A stretch of DNA of 64,000 bases from an uncultured bacterium (GTDB lineage Bacteria; Planctomycetota; GCA-002687715): positions 26,545 to 90,544 of the forward strand of contig CADEGH010000005.1 in NCBI GenBank assembly GCA_902826835.1, in the 5' to 3' direction. Position numbers and translations under genes: made by a program. Positions 1 through 7,410 of the stretch are shown here, piece by piece (the stretch's first letter is position 1; the number at the start of each line of letters is the position of its first letter). Below the pieces are notes generated by a model, which did not search any database, was not told the origin of the DNA, and saw nothing but the letters and a program-made list of their open reading frames with translations.

Positions 1-115
1 CGCCACCGTGGGGGACACGCCAGTGCATGCACCAGCATCCGCCGCAGGCGCCGTTGGGTCCGAACAGGCCCTCCAGGAGGGGTCCGTCATTGCGGTCGAT
101 GGGCCGAACCTCGAG
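1..115 (-). CDS. GNAT-family acetyltransferase-like protein, 5' part only
   Basis: The reverse strand encodes EVRPIDRNDGPLLEGLFGP, followed by a segment containing GACGGCWCMHWR. That Cys/Trp-rich CWCMxWR block is typical of one group of GNAT-like acetyltransferases, where it follows an N-terminal 'VRPI' strand. The gene runs off the left edge, so only about 38 residues are visible and the acetyl-CoA site is not. No ATG, GTG or TTG lies in frame between the preceding glutaredoxin stop and the VRPI segment; the nearest in-frame candidate is a TTG at 194-196, inside the glutaredoxin gene. The start is therefore unresolved and the 5' boundary given is approximate. It lies about 40 bases downstream of the glutaredoxin stop on the same strand, so the two may be co-transcribed. 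Identification rests on one motif. Confidence 0.5.
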
Positions 116-155
116 TGAGGTCGGGCTCTGGCTCGAGGGCCTATCGCCCCGCGTC

Positions 156-392
156 TCAGGCGATGCCGAGCTTTTTTTGGAGCTTCTCCGGTTCAAAGCC
201 AATGAACATCTCCCCATCGATCACGATGGTCGGGGTCCCCTGGGACCCCATGCCGATCAGCTCCTGCAGGGCCGCGCGGTCCTTGCGGATGTTCTTCTCG
301 GTGTAGGTGACTTGGTGTCGCGACAGAAACTCTATCGCCCAGTCACAGGGGGGTCAGCCGGGTTGGTGGTAAAGCACGACATTCTTGGGCAT
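156..392 (-). CDS. Selenocysteine-containing glutaredoxin-like protein (in-frame TGA = Sec13)
   Basis: Read through one internal TGA (354-356), this frame gives a 78-residue glutaredoxin/NrdH-like protein. It begins MPKNVVLYHQPG, then Sec13-Pro-Pro-Cys16, and continues in the same frame to a normal TGA stop at 156-158. The TGA sits exactly where glutaredoxins carry the first Cys of CxxC, giving a UxxC redox motif. After it come the other family marks: an amphipathic helix, TEKNIRKD, the cis-Pro loop SQGTPTIVIDG, and IGFEPEKL near the end. Length matches small glutaredoxins. The ATG at 392 has a GGAG six bases upstream. A hairpin fitting the bacterial SECIS consensus follows the TGA. The expected role is cytosolic thiol-disulfide exchange. 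No selA, selB, selC or selD gene is in the window, so decoding is inferred. The alternative is a pseudogene with a nonsense mutation, which the hairpin argues against. Confidence 0.85.
307..346 (-). promoter_or_regulatory. Putative bacterial SECIS element
   Basis: Starting seven bases after the TGA, the mRNA can form a lower stem GUGACU/AGUCAC (six perfect pairs). An internal asymmetric loop follows, then an upper stem GCGAUAGA/UCUGUCGC (eight pairs, one of them U-G). The apical loop is GUU. The first loop base is a G, 24 nucleotides after the UGA. This fits the general bacterial SECIS description: a stem-loop close behind the UGA with a G at the start of the apical loop. The element lies within the coding sequence, as bacterial SECIS elements do. 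Folding was done by eye; no energy was calculated. Confidence 0.7.
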
Positions 393-974
393 GAGCGTCT
401 CCAGTTTTTCTGGGGCGCATCCTAACCGCCGCGGCTCACCGGCGGGCGTAGGGTGCATCCGGGGAAGCGAGTGCTTGCCGGTCGGTGGCGACTCGGATGG
501 AGGAGTCGTCATCATCCAGGAACACCTCGACGTCGTGATTGCTGGACGTCGTTCGCTGAGGATCGAGCTGGCCCGAATCGGGACATCGCCAAGGGGTGCG
601 CCCTGGGTGGTCGCATGGCAGTCCTCGGTCCAGTGGCAAAAAGACGGGGCGTTCGAGCCGCCCTCTTCTGAAGAATCCCGTGGCCGCAGGGTGCAACGTG
701 AAACTGGGCCGGACGCGACGGTGACTCGCGCGGATCTCGTTCCGATCCGGCTCGGTTTGGCCTCTCGCGGGATACTCAGCGTGGTCGTCATCTGAAAATC
801 CGGGAAGGCTGGTGACTCCACGGTCCCCGTTGTGCGGAATGCGGACGTCGGAATTCGAATTCCGGCGCCGTTTCTGGAGACAGTTTCGTAGATTCAAGTA
901 AGCCCGAGACTGGAACCCTCCGGGCGCTTGCCGGTAGCCCCGTGCCGGGGCGATGGAAAGACGGAGACACTTGC
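393..974. other. Gene-poor stretch, no convincing CDS
   Basis: These 582 bases separate the divergent glutaredoxin and FG-GAP genes. Several frames are open for 130-180 codons on both strands, but none shows a recognisable domain, a convincing ribosome binding site or a stable coding bias. One reverse frame ends DVEVFLDDDDSSIRVATDRQ just before 436 and could be the tail of a degraded gene. I could not connect it to a start. Promoters for both flanking genes must lie here, but I see no clear match. Confidence 0.5.
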
Positions 975-3740
975 ATGCTCGCTTCGACACCTTCGCGCGT
1001 TGGATTGGCTTTTGTCTTGGTCGGGGTATGGTCGGCGATCCTTGGCCAACAGGCTCCCCTGATCGATGCTCCGATTCTCTCTTTTCCAGGGGCCGTTCCG
1101 TCCTCGCTGGGGGTTCGGACGGATGGGGGATTGGGGACGCTCGCGGACCTGGATGGCGATGGAGACGACGACTTGGTCAACTGCTGGATCCAGTCCCCGC
1201 TCAGCGGGGGGGGCACGAGCTCGACCATCGCGGTGTTGCAGCTTCGGATCAATGACGGTCTCGGAAATTTCACTTCCAGCAGCTCTCTGATTATCAACCC
1301 ACTCCCTCTGCCGTTGAATAGCACTGTTGGGCCTCGCTTCGTCTTGCTCCGACCGGCAAATCTCAATGGAGACAATCGCGAGGACTTCGTCGTAGCGTTC
1401 GAATCGGAGTTGAGGGGGTACGTCTCCAACGGGGTGGCGGCGCCTCCGTCGCTGCTATTCACGCTCCCGGCTTCCTCTCGTGTCAATTTTATCGAGGTTG
1501 GCGACTACGACGGCAACGGTCTTGACGATGTGGCGTCGGCCCTCATATTGCAGTCGATCGACTTACACTTCACACAGGCAAACGGCTCGGTGAACTCCGT
1601 AATCGCTGCCGCGAGCATCCCTGGTCTCAATGGAATCGCCTCGATCGACGGCAATGGCGATGGCATCACGGACCTCGCCTCCGTGGATGTTGGTGGCACT
1701 GGGCGCATCCAGGCGTGGCTCCAGAATACGCTCACGACCGTCGCTACATGGAATTACCCGAGCAGCGGTCTGCGGGGCCTTGCCATCGGCGATGTCGATA
1801 ATGACGGAGATCAAGATCTCGCCGGGCTGCTCGCGAATTTCGGGGTGGGGCCGGCTTTTCGAATCGACCACTACGTGGTGCGCCAGGGGCCATCGGCCAC
1901 ATTCGTGGCTCAGCCCTCGGTTCCAGCGGGAGTCCAAGGATCCCTGACTGGGAGTCTAATCATCTTGGGGGATGACGACAACGACGGCGACCTCGACCTC
2001 TTCTGCACAGTCAACAATGCCCTCTTCACGACCCGCAACACTGGCGGCAGCTTCGGTGCTATGGTCGGAGGGGACCCTATTGCCGGGACTCCGTTCCCGG
2101 AGGTGCGGGATTTGAATGGGGATGGTTCGGATGATCTCCTGTTTGCCAACCGTATCTTCTACGGGCGCAACGGCCGCACTTGGCTTTCGGAGACCATTCC
2201 GCGTGGAACCGGGATGAGTGGGGCCGTGCAGGCTGGTGATTTTGACGGGGACGGCGACATCGACCTCGGCGCAGGAGTTCTCTCGTCTTCGACGGTGCCG
2301 ATGCCGGTGAGGGCGCTCGTCAATGACGGCTCCGGGAATATGACGCCCGCGACGCGAGTCGTCATCGGCACGCCGCCGGGCCTGGCTTACTCGCCTGGGG
2401 GACTGCCCATTGACCTTGACGGCGATGGTGATCTCGATCAACTGGTCGATGTCGGGACTAATTCCAATTTTCCCGTCGCGACGCGTCGTTTGATCAATCA
2501 AGGGGGTGGGACTTATCTCGATCAAGGTCCGGCTTTTTCTCCGTCCCTCGCGCTCGGGGTCGCCTCTAGCCTTGGATCGGTTCGAGTGATGCCCGACCTC
2601 AACGGAGACAGTCGCCCTGACCTTGCCCTTTGGCGCAACTTGACCGTGACGACATCTCTCCTCATTACCGACCTGTGGTTCAGCGCTCCGGGCGGGGGCT
2701 TTGTGGCCGGTCCGGCCCTGCTCGGCTACTACGTGCACGAAGCTATGGACTTCACCGGTGACGGCGTTCCCGATCTTCTCGCCCATGCCGATTCCCTCGG
2801 AGGCGGAGGCCCTTATTCGGTCGTTATCGTGCCGGGACTCGGAGCGGGAGCCTTTGCTAACCCTTTCCAGAGTATCGTGCTCTCCAATAGTCAAGCCCCT
2901 TCTGCCTCCCGCCCCGATGTGGCGATGACCGGGGGAGACATGGATGGTGATGGCGATCTCGATGCCGTGGTGTCTCGAGAGGGAGAAATCCGCGTTTGCG
3001 CCAATCAGGGCAACGGGTCGTTTGTCTCGTTCAACCTGCCGTACGCGATCGGCCCAGCCGGCCCTCGCTATGCATGGATTCAGGATGTCAACGGCGACGG
3101 GTTGTTGGATGCGAGCGTAGGCGGATTCGGCTTTTGGACGGTCGCGCTGCAGACCCCGGCCATGGTCCCGGGCAACTTGGCGGCAAGCTTTGCTGCTCCC
3201 CAAAGTTATGGCATCTCGGCGGGGGCAGTGGTGGATGTCGATGCAGACGGCGACCTCGACATCATCAGCTCCGATGCGAGTGCCATCGGAGCTCCCGTCA
3301 CTACGGCCGGGAGGATCGCACGCGGGCTGCGCTTCTTGCCACCCAGCGCGGGCCAGGTGCAGCAATATGGAGCACCTCTATCGGGTACTGCGGGGGCTGA
3401 ACCGCTGCTCGGATTTGCTGGCGTCGCGCGCATCAACACCGTGGGGACTTTGAATCTCACCAACGGCTTGGGAGCGAGCGCCGGCATACTCGGCCTGGGG
3501 GTCGCTTCCGCCGCTACTCCCGCCCTCGGCGGGACGTTTCACATCGCGCCTTTCCTCGCGCTGCCGATCAACCTCGGTGGCCCGGCCGGTTCCGCGGGAG
3601 CCGGTGGGCTGGCAATCCCCGTGACGCTCTCGAGCGGTTCGCAGGGAATCGACGTCTTCCTCCAAGCGGGCTTGGCCGACCCGGCCGCCCCGGCGGGCAT
3701 CTCCTTGACGAGCGGCCTCCGGCTCCGCCCGGGCCTCTGA
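975..3740 (+). CDS. Secreted FG-GAP/VCBS repeat protein
   Basis: A 921-residue protein with an N-terminal signal peptide (hydrophobic VGLAFVLVGVWSAILG, likely cleaved near GQQA). At least twelve calcium-binding loops of the FG-GAP type follow, for example DLDGDGDDD, DYDGNGLDD, DVDNDGDQD, DFDGDGDID and DMDGDGDLD. They recur every 50-70 residues, as expected for a beta-propeller or a run of integrin-like repeats. The last 90 residues are a separate glycine- and alanine-rich module ending DPAAPAGISLTSGLRLRPG; to my recollection similar tails occur on many secreted proteins of these planctomycetes, and this one may be a sorting or anchoring domain. I chose the ATG at 975 because GGAG lies nine bases upstream and the signal peptide follows at once; a GTG at 942 is also in frame. 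The ligand is unknown. A strong hairpin follows the stop. Confidence 0.88.
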   Translation: MLASTPSRVGLAFVLVGVWSAILGQQAPLIDAPILSFPGAVPSSLGVRTDGGLGTLADLDGDGDDDLVNCWIQSPLSGGGTSSTIAVLQLRINDGLGNFTSSSSLIINPLPLPLNSTVGPRFVLLRPANLNGDNREDFVVAFESELRGYVSNGVAAPPSLLFTLPASSRVNFIEVGDYDGNGLDDVASALILQSIDLHFTQANGSVNSVIAAASIPGLNGIASIDGNGDGITDLASVDVGGTGRIQAWLQNTLTTVATWNYPSSGLRGLAIGDVDNDGDQDLAGLLANFGVGPAFRIDHYVVRQGPSATFVAQPSVPAGVQGSLTGSLIILGDDDNDGDLDLFCTVNNALFTTRNTGGSFGAMVGGDPIAGTPFPEVRDLNGDGSDDLLFANRIFYGRNGRTWLSETIPRGTGMSGAVQAGDFDGDGDIDLGAGVLSSSTVPMPVRALVNDGSGNMTPATRVVIGTPPGLAYSPGGLPIDLDGDGDLDQLVDVGTNSNFPVATRRLINQGGGTYLDQGPAFSPSLALGVASSLGSVRVMPDLNGDSRPDLALWRNLTVTTSLLITDLWFSAPGGGFVAGPALLGYYVHEAMDFTGDGVPDLLAHADSLGGGGPYSVVIVPGLGAGAFANPFQSIVLSNSQAPSASRPDVAMTGGDMDGDGDLDAVVSREGEIRVCANQGNGSFVSFNLPYAIGPAGPRYAWIQDVNGDGLLDASVGGFGFWTVALQTPAMVPGNLAASFAAPQSYGISAGAVVDVDADGDLDIISSDASAIGAPVTTAGRIARGLRFLPPSAGQVQQYGAPLSGTAGAEPLLGFAGVARINTVGTLNLTNGLGASAGILGLGVASAATPALGGTFHIAPFLALPINLGGPAGSAGAGGLAIPVTLSSGSQGIDVFLQAGLADPAAPAGISLTSGLRLRPGL

Positions 3741-3756
3741 GGGCGAAGTCGGACCG

Positions 3757-3782
3757 AGCGGGCGGCGGGTGACCCGCCCGCT
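3757..3782 (+). terminator. GC-rich hairpin, probable terminator
   Basis: Seventeen bases after the FG-GAP stop, AGCGGGCGG pairs perfectly with CCGCCCGCT across an eight-base loop. There is no T-run behind it, so it is not a classical intrinsic terminator, but its position and strength suit transcript ending or 3'-end protection. Confidence 0.5.
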
Positions 3783-3986
3783 ATGGCCGACGCTCCTCCG
3801 ATTTGAGTCGCCATGACCTTCATGGCAGTGCTGGGGTGACCACCTCGCCTGCTGCGAGGCCGGATCTTCCGGGAGGAGGATGGCGGATCCAACCTCTCGG
3901 AGCCTGTCCGCACGACTGCCAGTCGCAATGCCACCCTTCGCTCCATCGTCAGCTAGGGAAATTGCCGCACCTGCTAGAGTGGCAGC

Positions 3987-4658
3987 GTGGTGAGTTCTTG
4001 GATTCACGAGCACCTCCCGGGTCGCGACGAAGTCGTCGTCCTCGAGTGCGAAGTGGACCGCTGGACGTCCGTGCGCGGATTCGGGGCGGGTGGGTTAAGC
4101 CTCCGCGAACAGGAACGAGCCAAGACCTTCGAACTCCGGGCCGCGCGGACGAGTTTCATCGTCGGGCGCACTCTCCTGCGCGAGCTCTTGGGTGCGGCCG
4201 CCGGCGTCCACCCGTGCTCGTTCCGTCTGGATCCGGACGCGCATGGGAAACTCCACTTCGAGCCAGAGTCGCGATGGCAATTCTCGGTTTCTCACACTGA
4301 GCGCTGGGTGGTGATCGCCTTGGCCGAGCGCCGCGACCTCGGCGTCGATGTGGAGTGCCAAGACCTAGCGTTCATGAGCCGAGACTTCCCCACGGAGGCC
4401 CTCGCGCCGACCGAACTGGATCGGCACTGGCACCTCCCGGCTGAGCTCCGCGCCGAGCATTTCCTCGAGACCTGGGTCATGAAGGAGAGCTACGTCAAGG
4501 GCCTCGGGATCGGGATGGCGAAGGAGTTTTCGAGTTTCGATGTCCGGAAGGTCCCGGACTGGGAGTTCTTCCTGTTCCACCCGGATGCCGATCACCTCGG
4601 ATGCCTAGCCAGTCGGGGAAAGCCGACGGAGATTCGGCGTTTGTCATGGTCGCCGTGA
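3987..4658 (+). CDS. 4'-phosphopantetheinyl transferase (Sfp type)
   Basis: This 223-residue protein carries the Sfp/AcpT signature GVDVE (residues 119-123; D121 and E123 bind magnesium). The second motif, WVMKESYVKG (163-172), supplies the KE pair and distal Lys. The family transfers 4'-phosphopantetheine from CoA to a serine of acyl, peptidyl or aryl carrier proteins. Length matches single-copy Sfp-like enzymes. The start is one of two adjacent GTG codons at 3987 and 3990, with only a weak ribosome binding site. The gene stands alone between the FG-GAP gene and the acyl-CoA operon, and no carrier protein or polyketide/peptide synthetase is visible, so its partner lies elsewhere. A housekeeping role on the fatty-acid carrier protein is possible. 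Confidence 0.88.
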   Translation: MVSSWIHEHLPGRDEVVVLECEVDRWTSVRGFGAGGLSLREQERAKTFELRAARTSFIVGRTLLRELLGAAAGVHPCSFRLDPDAHGKLHFEPESRWQFSVSHTERWVVIALAERRDLGVDVECQDLAFMSRDFPTEALAPTELDRHWHLPAELRAEHFLETWVMKESYVKGLGIGMAKEFSSFDVRKVPDWEFFLFHPDADHLGCLASRGKPTEIRRLSWSP

Positions 4659-4762
4659 TTTCGGCCAAGGGATGTCGTGACCCCGCCTCAGGAAGGACCA
4701 CCGGCACTGTTAGGCTCGGGAACCGCGCGTCCTGGCGCGGGCCTCCCCTCCGAGACTGAGCC

Positions 4763-5944
4763 ATGCCTGAAGCGTTCCTGTGTTCCGCGGTGCGGACCCC
4801 CGTCGGTAAGTTCTTGGGAAGCCTGAAGGACTTGCGGGCTACGGAGCTCGGGGCTCGGGTCGTTCGAGAAGCCGTGCGCCGCGCCCAAGTCGATCCCGCC
4901 CGCATCGAAGACGTGATCATGGGTTGTGTGCTGCCGGCCGGTCTCGGCCAAAATCCGGCCCGGCAAGCGGCCATCCACGGCGGGATTCCGCACGCCGCGG
5001 GTGCCCTCACCATCAACAAGGTGTGCGGCTCGGGTTTGAAGTCGGTGGCCCTCGCGGCCCAGGCGATCCGAGCCGGCGATCTCGATCTGATCGTTGCCGG
5101 TGGCATGGAAAACATGAGTCGCTCGCCGTACCTGTTGCCCGATGCTCGCGAGGGGTCGAGGCTCGGCCACGGCCGCATGCTCGACAGCATGGTGCACGAC
5201 GGCCTGTGGGACATCTACAACGACTTCCACATGGGCATCACCGCCGAGAAGGTGGCGGAGAAGTACGACATCAGCCGCGAGGAGCAGGATCGGTACGCCT
5301 TCGATAGTCACCGCAAGGCGGCGGAGGCCATCAAGGCCGGGCGATTCGATCAGGAGATCCTGCCCATCGAGCTGGCCCAGAAAAAGGGGCCGGCGTTGGT
5401 GATCAAACAAGACGAGTCGGTCCGCGCCGACACCACCGTCGAGGCGCTCGCCAAGCTTCGGCCCGCGTTCAAACCCGATGGCACGGTCACGGCCGGGAAC
5501 GCTCCGGGGTGCAACGACGGGGCGGCGGCGTTCGTGGTTGCGAGCGAGCGCGCGGTCGCCGAACTTGGTTTGCGCCCGCTCGCCCGCGTGCTCGGCTATG
5601 CCACTGGGGGCATGGCCCCGGAGTGGGTCATGATGGCGCCGGTCGACGCCACGCGTCGGCTCAATGCCAAACTCGGATTCACGATGGACAGCTACGACTT
5701 GATCGAGCTGAACGAGGCATTCTCGGTGCAGGCGCTCGGCGTGATGCGCGAACTGGAGCCGGACCCGACTCGCGTCAACGTGAATGGCGGGGCGGTGGCG
5801 ATCGGGCATCCCATCGGCGCGAGCGGCGCGCGCATTCTCGTGACGCTGCTCCACGCTCTCGCCGCCCGGAAGGGCAAACGGGGACTCGCTAGCTTGTGCC
5901 TCGGTGGCGGCAACGCGGTCTCCCTCGCCGTGGAGATGTGCTGA
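4763..5944 (+). CDS. Acetyl-CoA C-acyltransferase (thiolase)
   Basis: A 393-residue thiolase, the normal length for the family. It has all three active-site blocks: NKVCGSG with acyl-accepting Cys88, the C-terminal GGAVAIGHPIGASGAR with the catalytic His, and SLCLGGGNAV with the second Cys. It joins two acetyl-CoA units or cleaves 3-oxoacyl-CoA. Sequence alone does not settle whether it is biosynthetic acetoacetyl-CoA thiolase or the degradative type. It opens a plus-strand operon with 3-hydroxyacyl-CoA dehydrogenase and acyl-CoA dehydrogenases, which favours beta-oxidation, ketone-body or branched-chain breakdown. Its stop codon overlaps the next start (ATGA). A second, clearly related thiolase lies at 20226. 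Confidence 0.95.
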   Translation: MPEAFLCSAVRTPVGKFLGSLKDLRATELGARVVREAVRRAQVDPARIEDVIMGCVLPAGLGQNPARQAAIHGGIPHAAGALTINKVCGSGLKSVALAAQAIRAGDLDLIVAGGMENMSRSPYLLPDAREGSRLGHGRMLDSMVHDGLWDIYNDFHMGITAEKVAEKYDISREEQDRYAFDSHRKAAEAIKAGRFDQEILPIELAQKKGPALVIKQDESVRADTTVEALAKLRPAFKPDGTVTAGNAPGCNDGAAAFVVASERAVAELGLRPLARVLGYATGGMAPEWVMMAPVDATRRLNAKLGFTMDSYDLIELNEAFSVQALGVMRELEPDPTRVNVNGGAVAIGHPIGASGARILVTLLHALAARKGKRGLASLCLGGGNAVSLAVEMC

Positions 5945-6528
5945 TGTCAAGCCTGCCGCTGCTTGCCCGTGCGATTTTGGCGTCCGTAATCGTCTGCTTC
6001 AGCCTCGCGGCTTGCGGAGATGACATCCAGTACCAGGCTCCCCCGAGCCGACCCTCGACGGGAAACCCTGCGGCCACCACGGCCCCCACTCCGGAAAAGA
6101 TCCCGACGCACACCTCCGATCCTTTCGCGGAGGAAGGCGAACCGCCCAAGCCGGAGCCGACGCCCGCGGCCACGACCGCCGACGACGGCGAAAAACTCTG
6201 GTACGCCGGCAAGATCGAGCTCGATCCGACCACGGTGTTGCCACCCACCTGGACGCTGTTCATCAGCGCGGGATACCCTCCAGAAGGTCGACCACCGGTG
6301 CTTTCGATCCCGATGAAGGGGCCCTTGGAGTTTCCTTTGAACTTCGAGTTGCGGGGCAAGAACAAGGCCTTTCCGGATGCCAAGGTCGATCGCCCCCTCG
6401 TGCTCTACGCGATCTTGAGCGAGAAGGGATACGTCCTGGCCAAAGAGGGGGTTTACTTCCGGACGACCGCGACCAGCACCTTGCCCCTCGAAACCAAGGA
6501 CGCCGTGATCGTCCTGAAGAAGCCGTGA
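5944..6528 (+). CDS. Putative lipoprotein, unknown function
   Basis: This 194-residue protein starts MSSLPLLARA and has a hydrophobic stretch ending in the lipobox LAAC (Cys near residue 23), so it should be lipidated and membrane-anchored. The next 60 residues are rich in Pro, Thr and Glu and look like a flexible linker. The C-terminal 100 residues contain WTLFISAGYPPEGRPP and a KDAVIVLKKP tail, which suggest a small beta-sandwich; I do not recognise the family. The start is set by the ATGA overlap with the thiolase stop; a longer frame from 5896 exists but would bury the signal peptide. An envelope protein inside an acyl-CoA operon is unexpected, and its link to the enzymes is unknown. Confidence 0.75.
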   Translation: MSSLPLLARAILASVIVCFSLAACGDDIQYQAPPSRPSTGNPAATTAPTPEKIPTHTSDPFAEEGEPPKPEPTPAATTADDGEKLWYAGKIELDPTTVLPPTWTLFISAGYPPEGRPPVLSIPMKGPLEFPLNFELRGKNKAFPDAKVDRPLVLYAILSEKGYVLAKEGVYFRTTATSTLPLETKDAVIVLKKP

Positions 6529-6535
6529 GTCTCTC

Positions 6536-7402
6536 ATGAAGCACCAGAATGTCACCGTGATCGGTTCGGGAACCATGGGCAACGGCATCGCCCACGCCTT
6601 TGCCCAGTCGGGGCGCCACGTGCAACTCGTCGACGTGAAGCAGGACTTCTTGGACCGGGCCTTGACGACGATTGGCAAGAATCTCGATCGGCAGCACAAA
6701 AAGGGCCTCCTGAAGGAGGAGCCCGGGGCGATCCTCGCGCGGGTGACTTTGGCCACTGATCCCGAAGTCGCGGCCAAGAGCACCATCGCCGTCGAGGCCA
6801 TTCCCGAAAACCGCGACCTGAAAAAGGACCTGTTTCGCAAACTCGACCGGGTAATGCCCGCCGGGGCCATCCTCGCGACCAACACCTCGTCGATTTCGAT
6901 TACCGAGATCGCCGCGGTCACGAAACGCCCCGACGCCGTGATCGGCATGCACTTCATGAATCCGGTGCCGGTCATGAAGTTGGTCGAGATCATTCGCGGC
7001 CACGACACCAGTGACTCAGTGACCGCGGAGACCGTCGATCTCTCCAGGGATCTCGGCAAGATCCCGATCGAGGTGTCGGACTACCCCGGCTTCGTGAGCA
7101 ACCGCGTGCTCATGCCGCTCATCAACGAAGCCGCCTTTTGCCTGATGGAGGGGGTGGCGAAAAAGGAAGCGATCGACGAGATCATGAAGCTTGGCATGGG
7201 TCACCCCATGGGCCCCCTCACCCTTGCGGACTTCATCGGTCTCGATGTCTGTCTCAGCATCATGCAAGTGCTGGTCGACGGTTTTGGTGATCAACGCTAC
7301 CGCCCCTGTCCGCTGCTCAAACGTCTGGTGGCGGCAGGTCACCTCGGGCGCAAGACGAACCGGGGCTTCTACCTTTACGACGCCGAGGGCAAGGCGAGCT
7401 GA
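6536..7402 (+). CDS. 3-hydroxyacyl-CoA (3-hydroxybutyryl-CoA) dehydrogenase
   Basis: A 288-residue NAD(P)-dependent dehydrogenase with the dinucleotide-binding motif GSGTMG at 10-15. The family signature MHFMNPVPVMKLVEIIRG contains the catalytic His, with the conserved NTSSISIT loop before it. Length matches the single-function PaaH/Hbd type rather than the FadB fusion. It interconverts 3-hydroxyacyl-CoA and 3-oxoacyl-CoA, the step before the thiolase two genes upstream. It starts seven bases after the lipoprotein gene and ends nine bases before an acyl-CoA dehydrogenase, so it sits mid-operon. No enoyl-CoA hydratase is in this cluster; one occurs at 22896. Chain-length preference cannot be read from sequence. 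Confidence 0.93.
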   Translation: MKHQNVTVIGSGTMGNGIAHAFAQSGRHVQLVDVKQDFLDRALTTIGKNLDRQHKKGLLKEEPGAILARVTLATDPEVAAKSTIAVEAIPENRDLKKDLFRKLDRVMPAGAILATNTSSISITEIAAVTKRPDAVIGMHFMNPVPVMKLVEIIRGHDTSDSVTAETVDLSRDLGKIPIEVSDYPGFVSNRVLMPLINEAAFCLMEGVAKKEAIDEIMKLGMGHPMGPLTLADFIGLDVCLSIMQVLVDGFGDQRYRPCPLLKRLVAAGHLGRKTNRGFYLYDAEGKAS

Positions 7403-7410
7403 GGACCGTC

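Noticed and set aside
436-990. Open frames on both strands between the glutaredoxin and FG-GAP genes
   Set aside because: None has a recognisable domain or ribosome site, and they overlap one another. Reported only as a gene-poor stretch.
4688-5950. A 420-codon minus-strand frame opposite the first thiolase
   Set aside because: The thiolase has complete active-site motifs; the reverse frame is a composition artefact.
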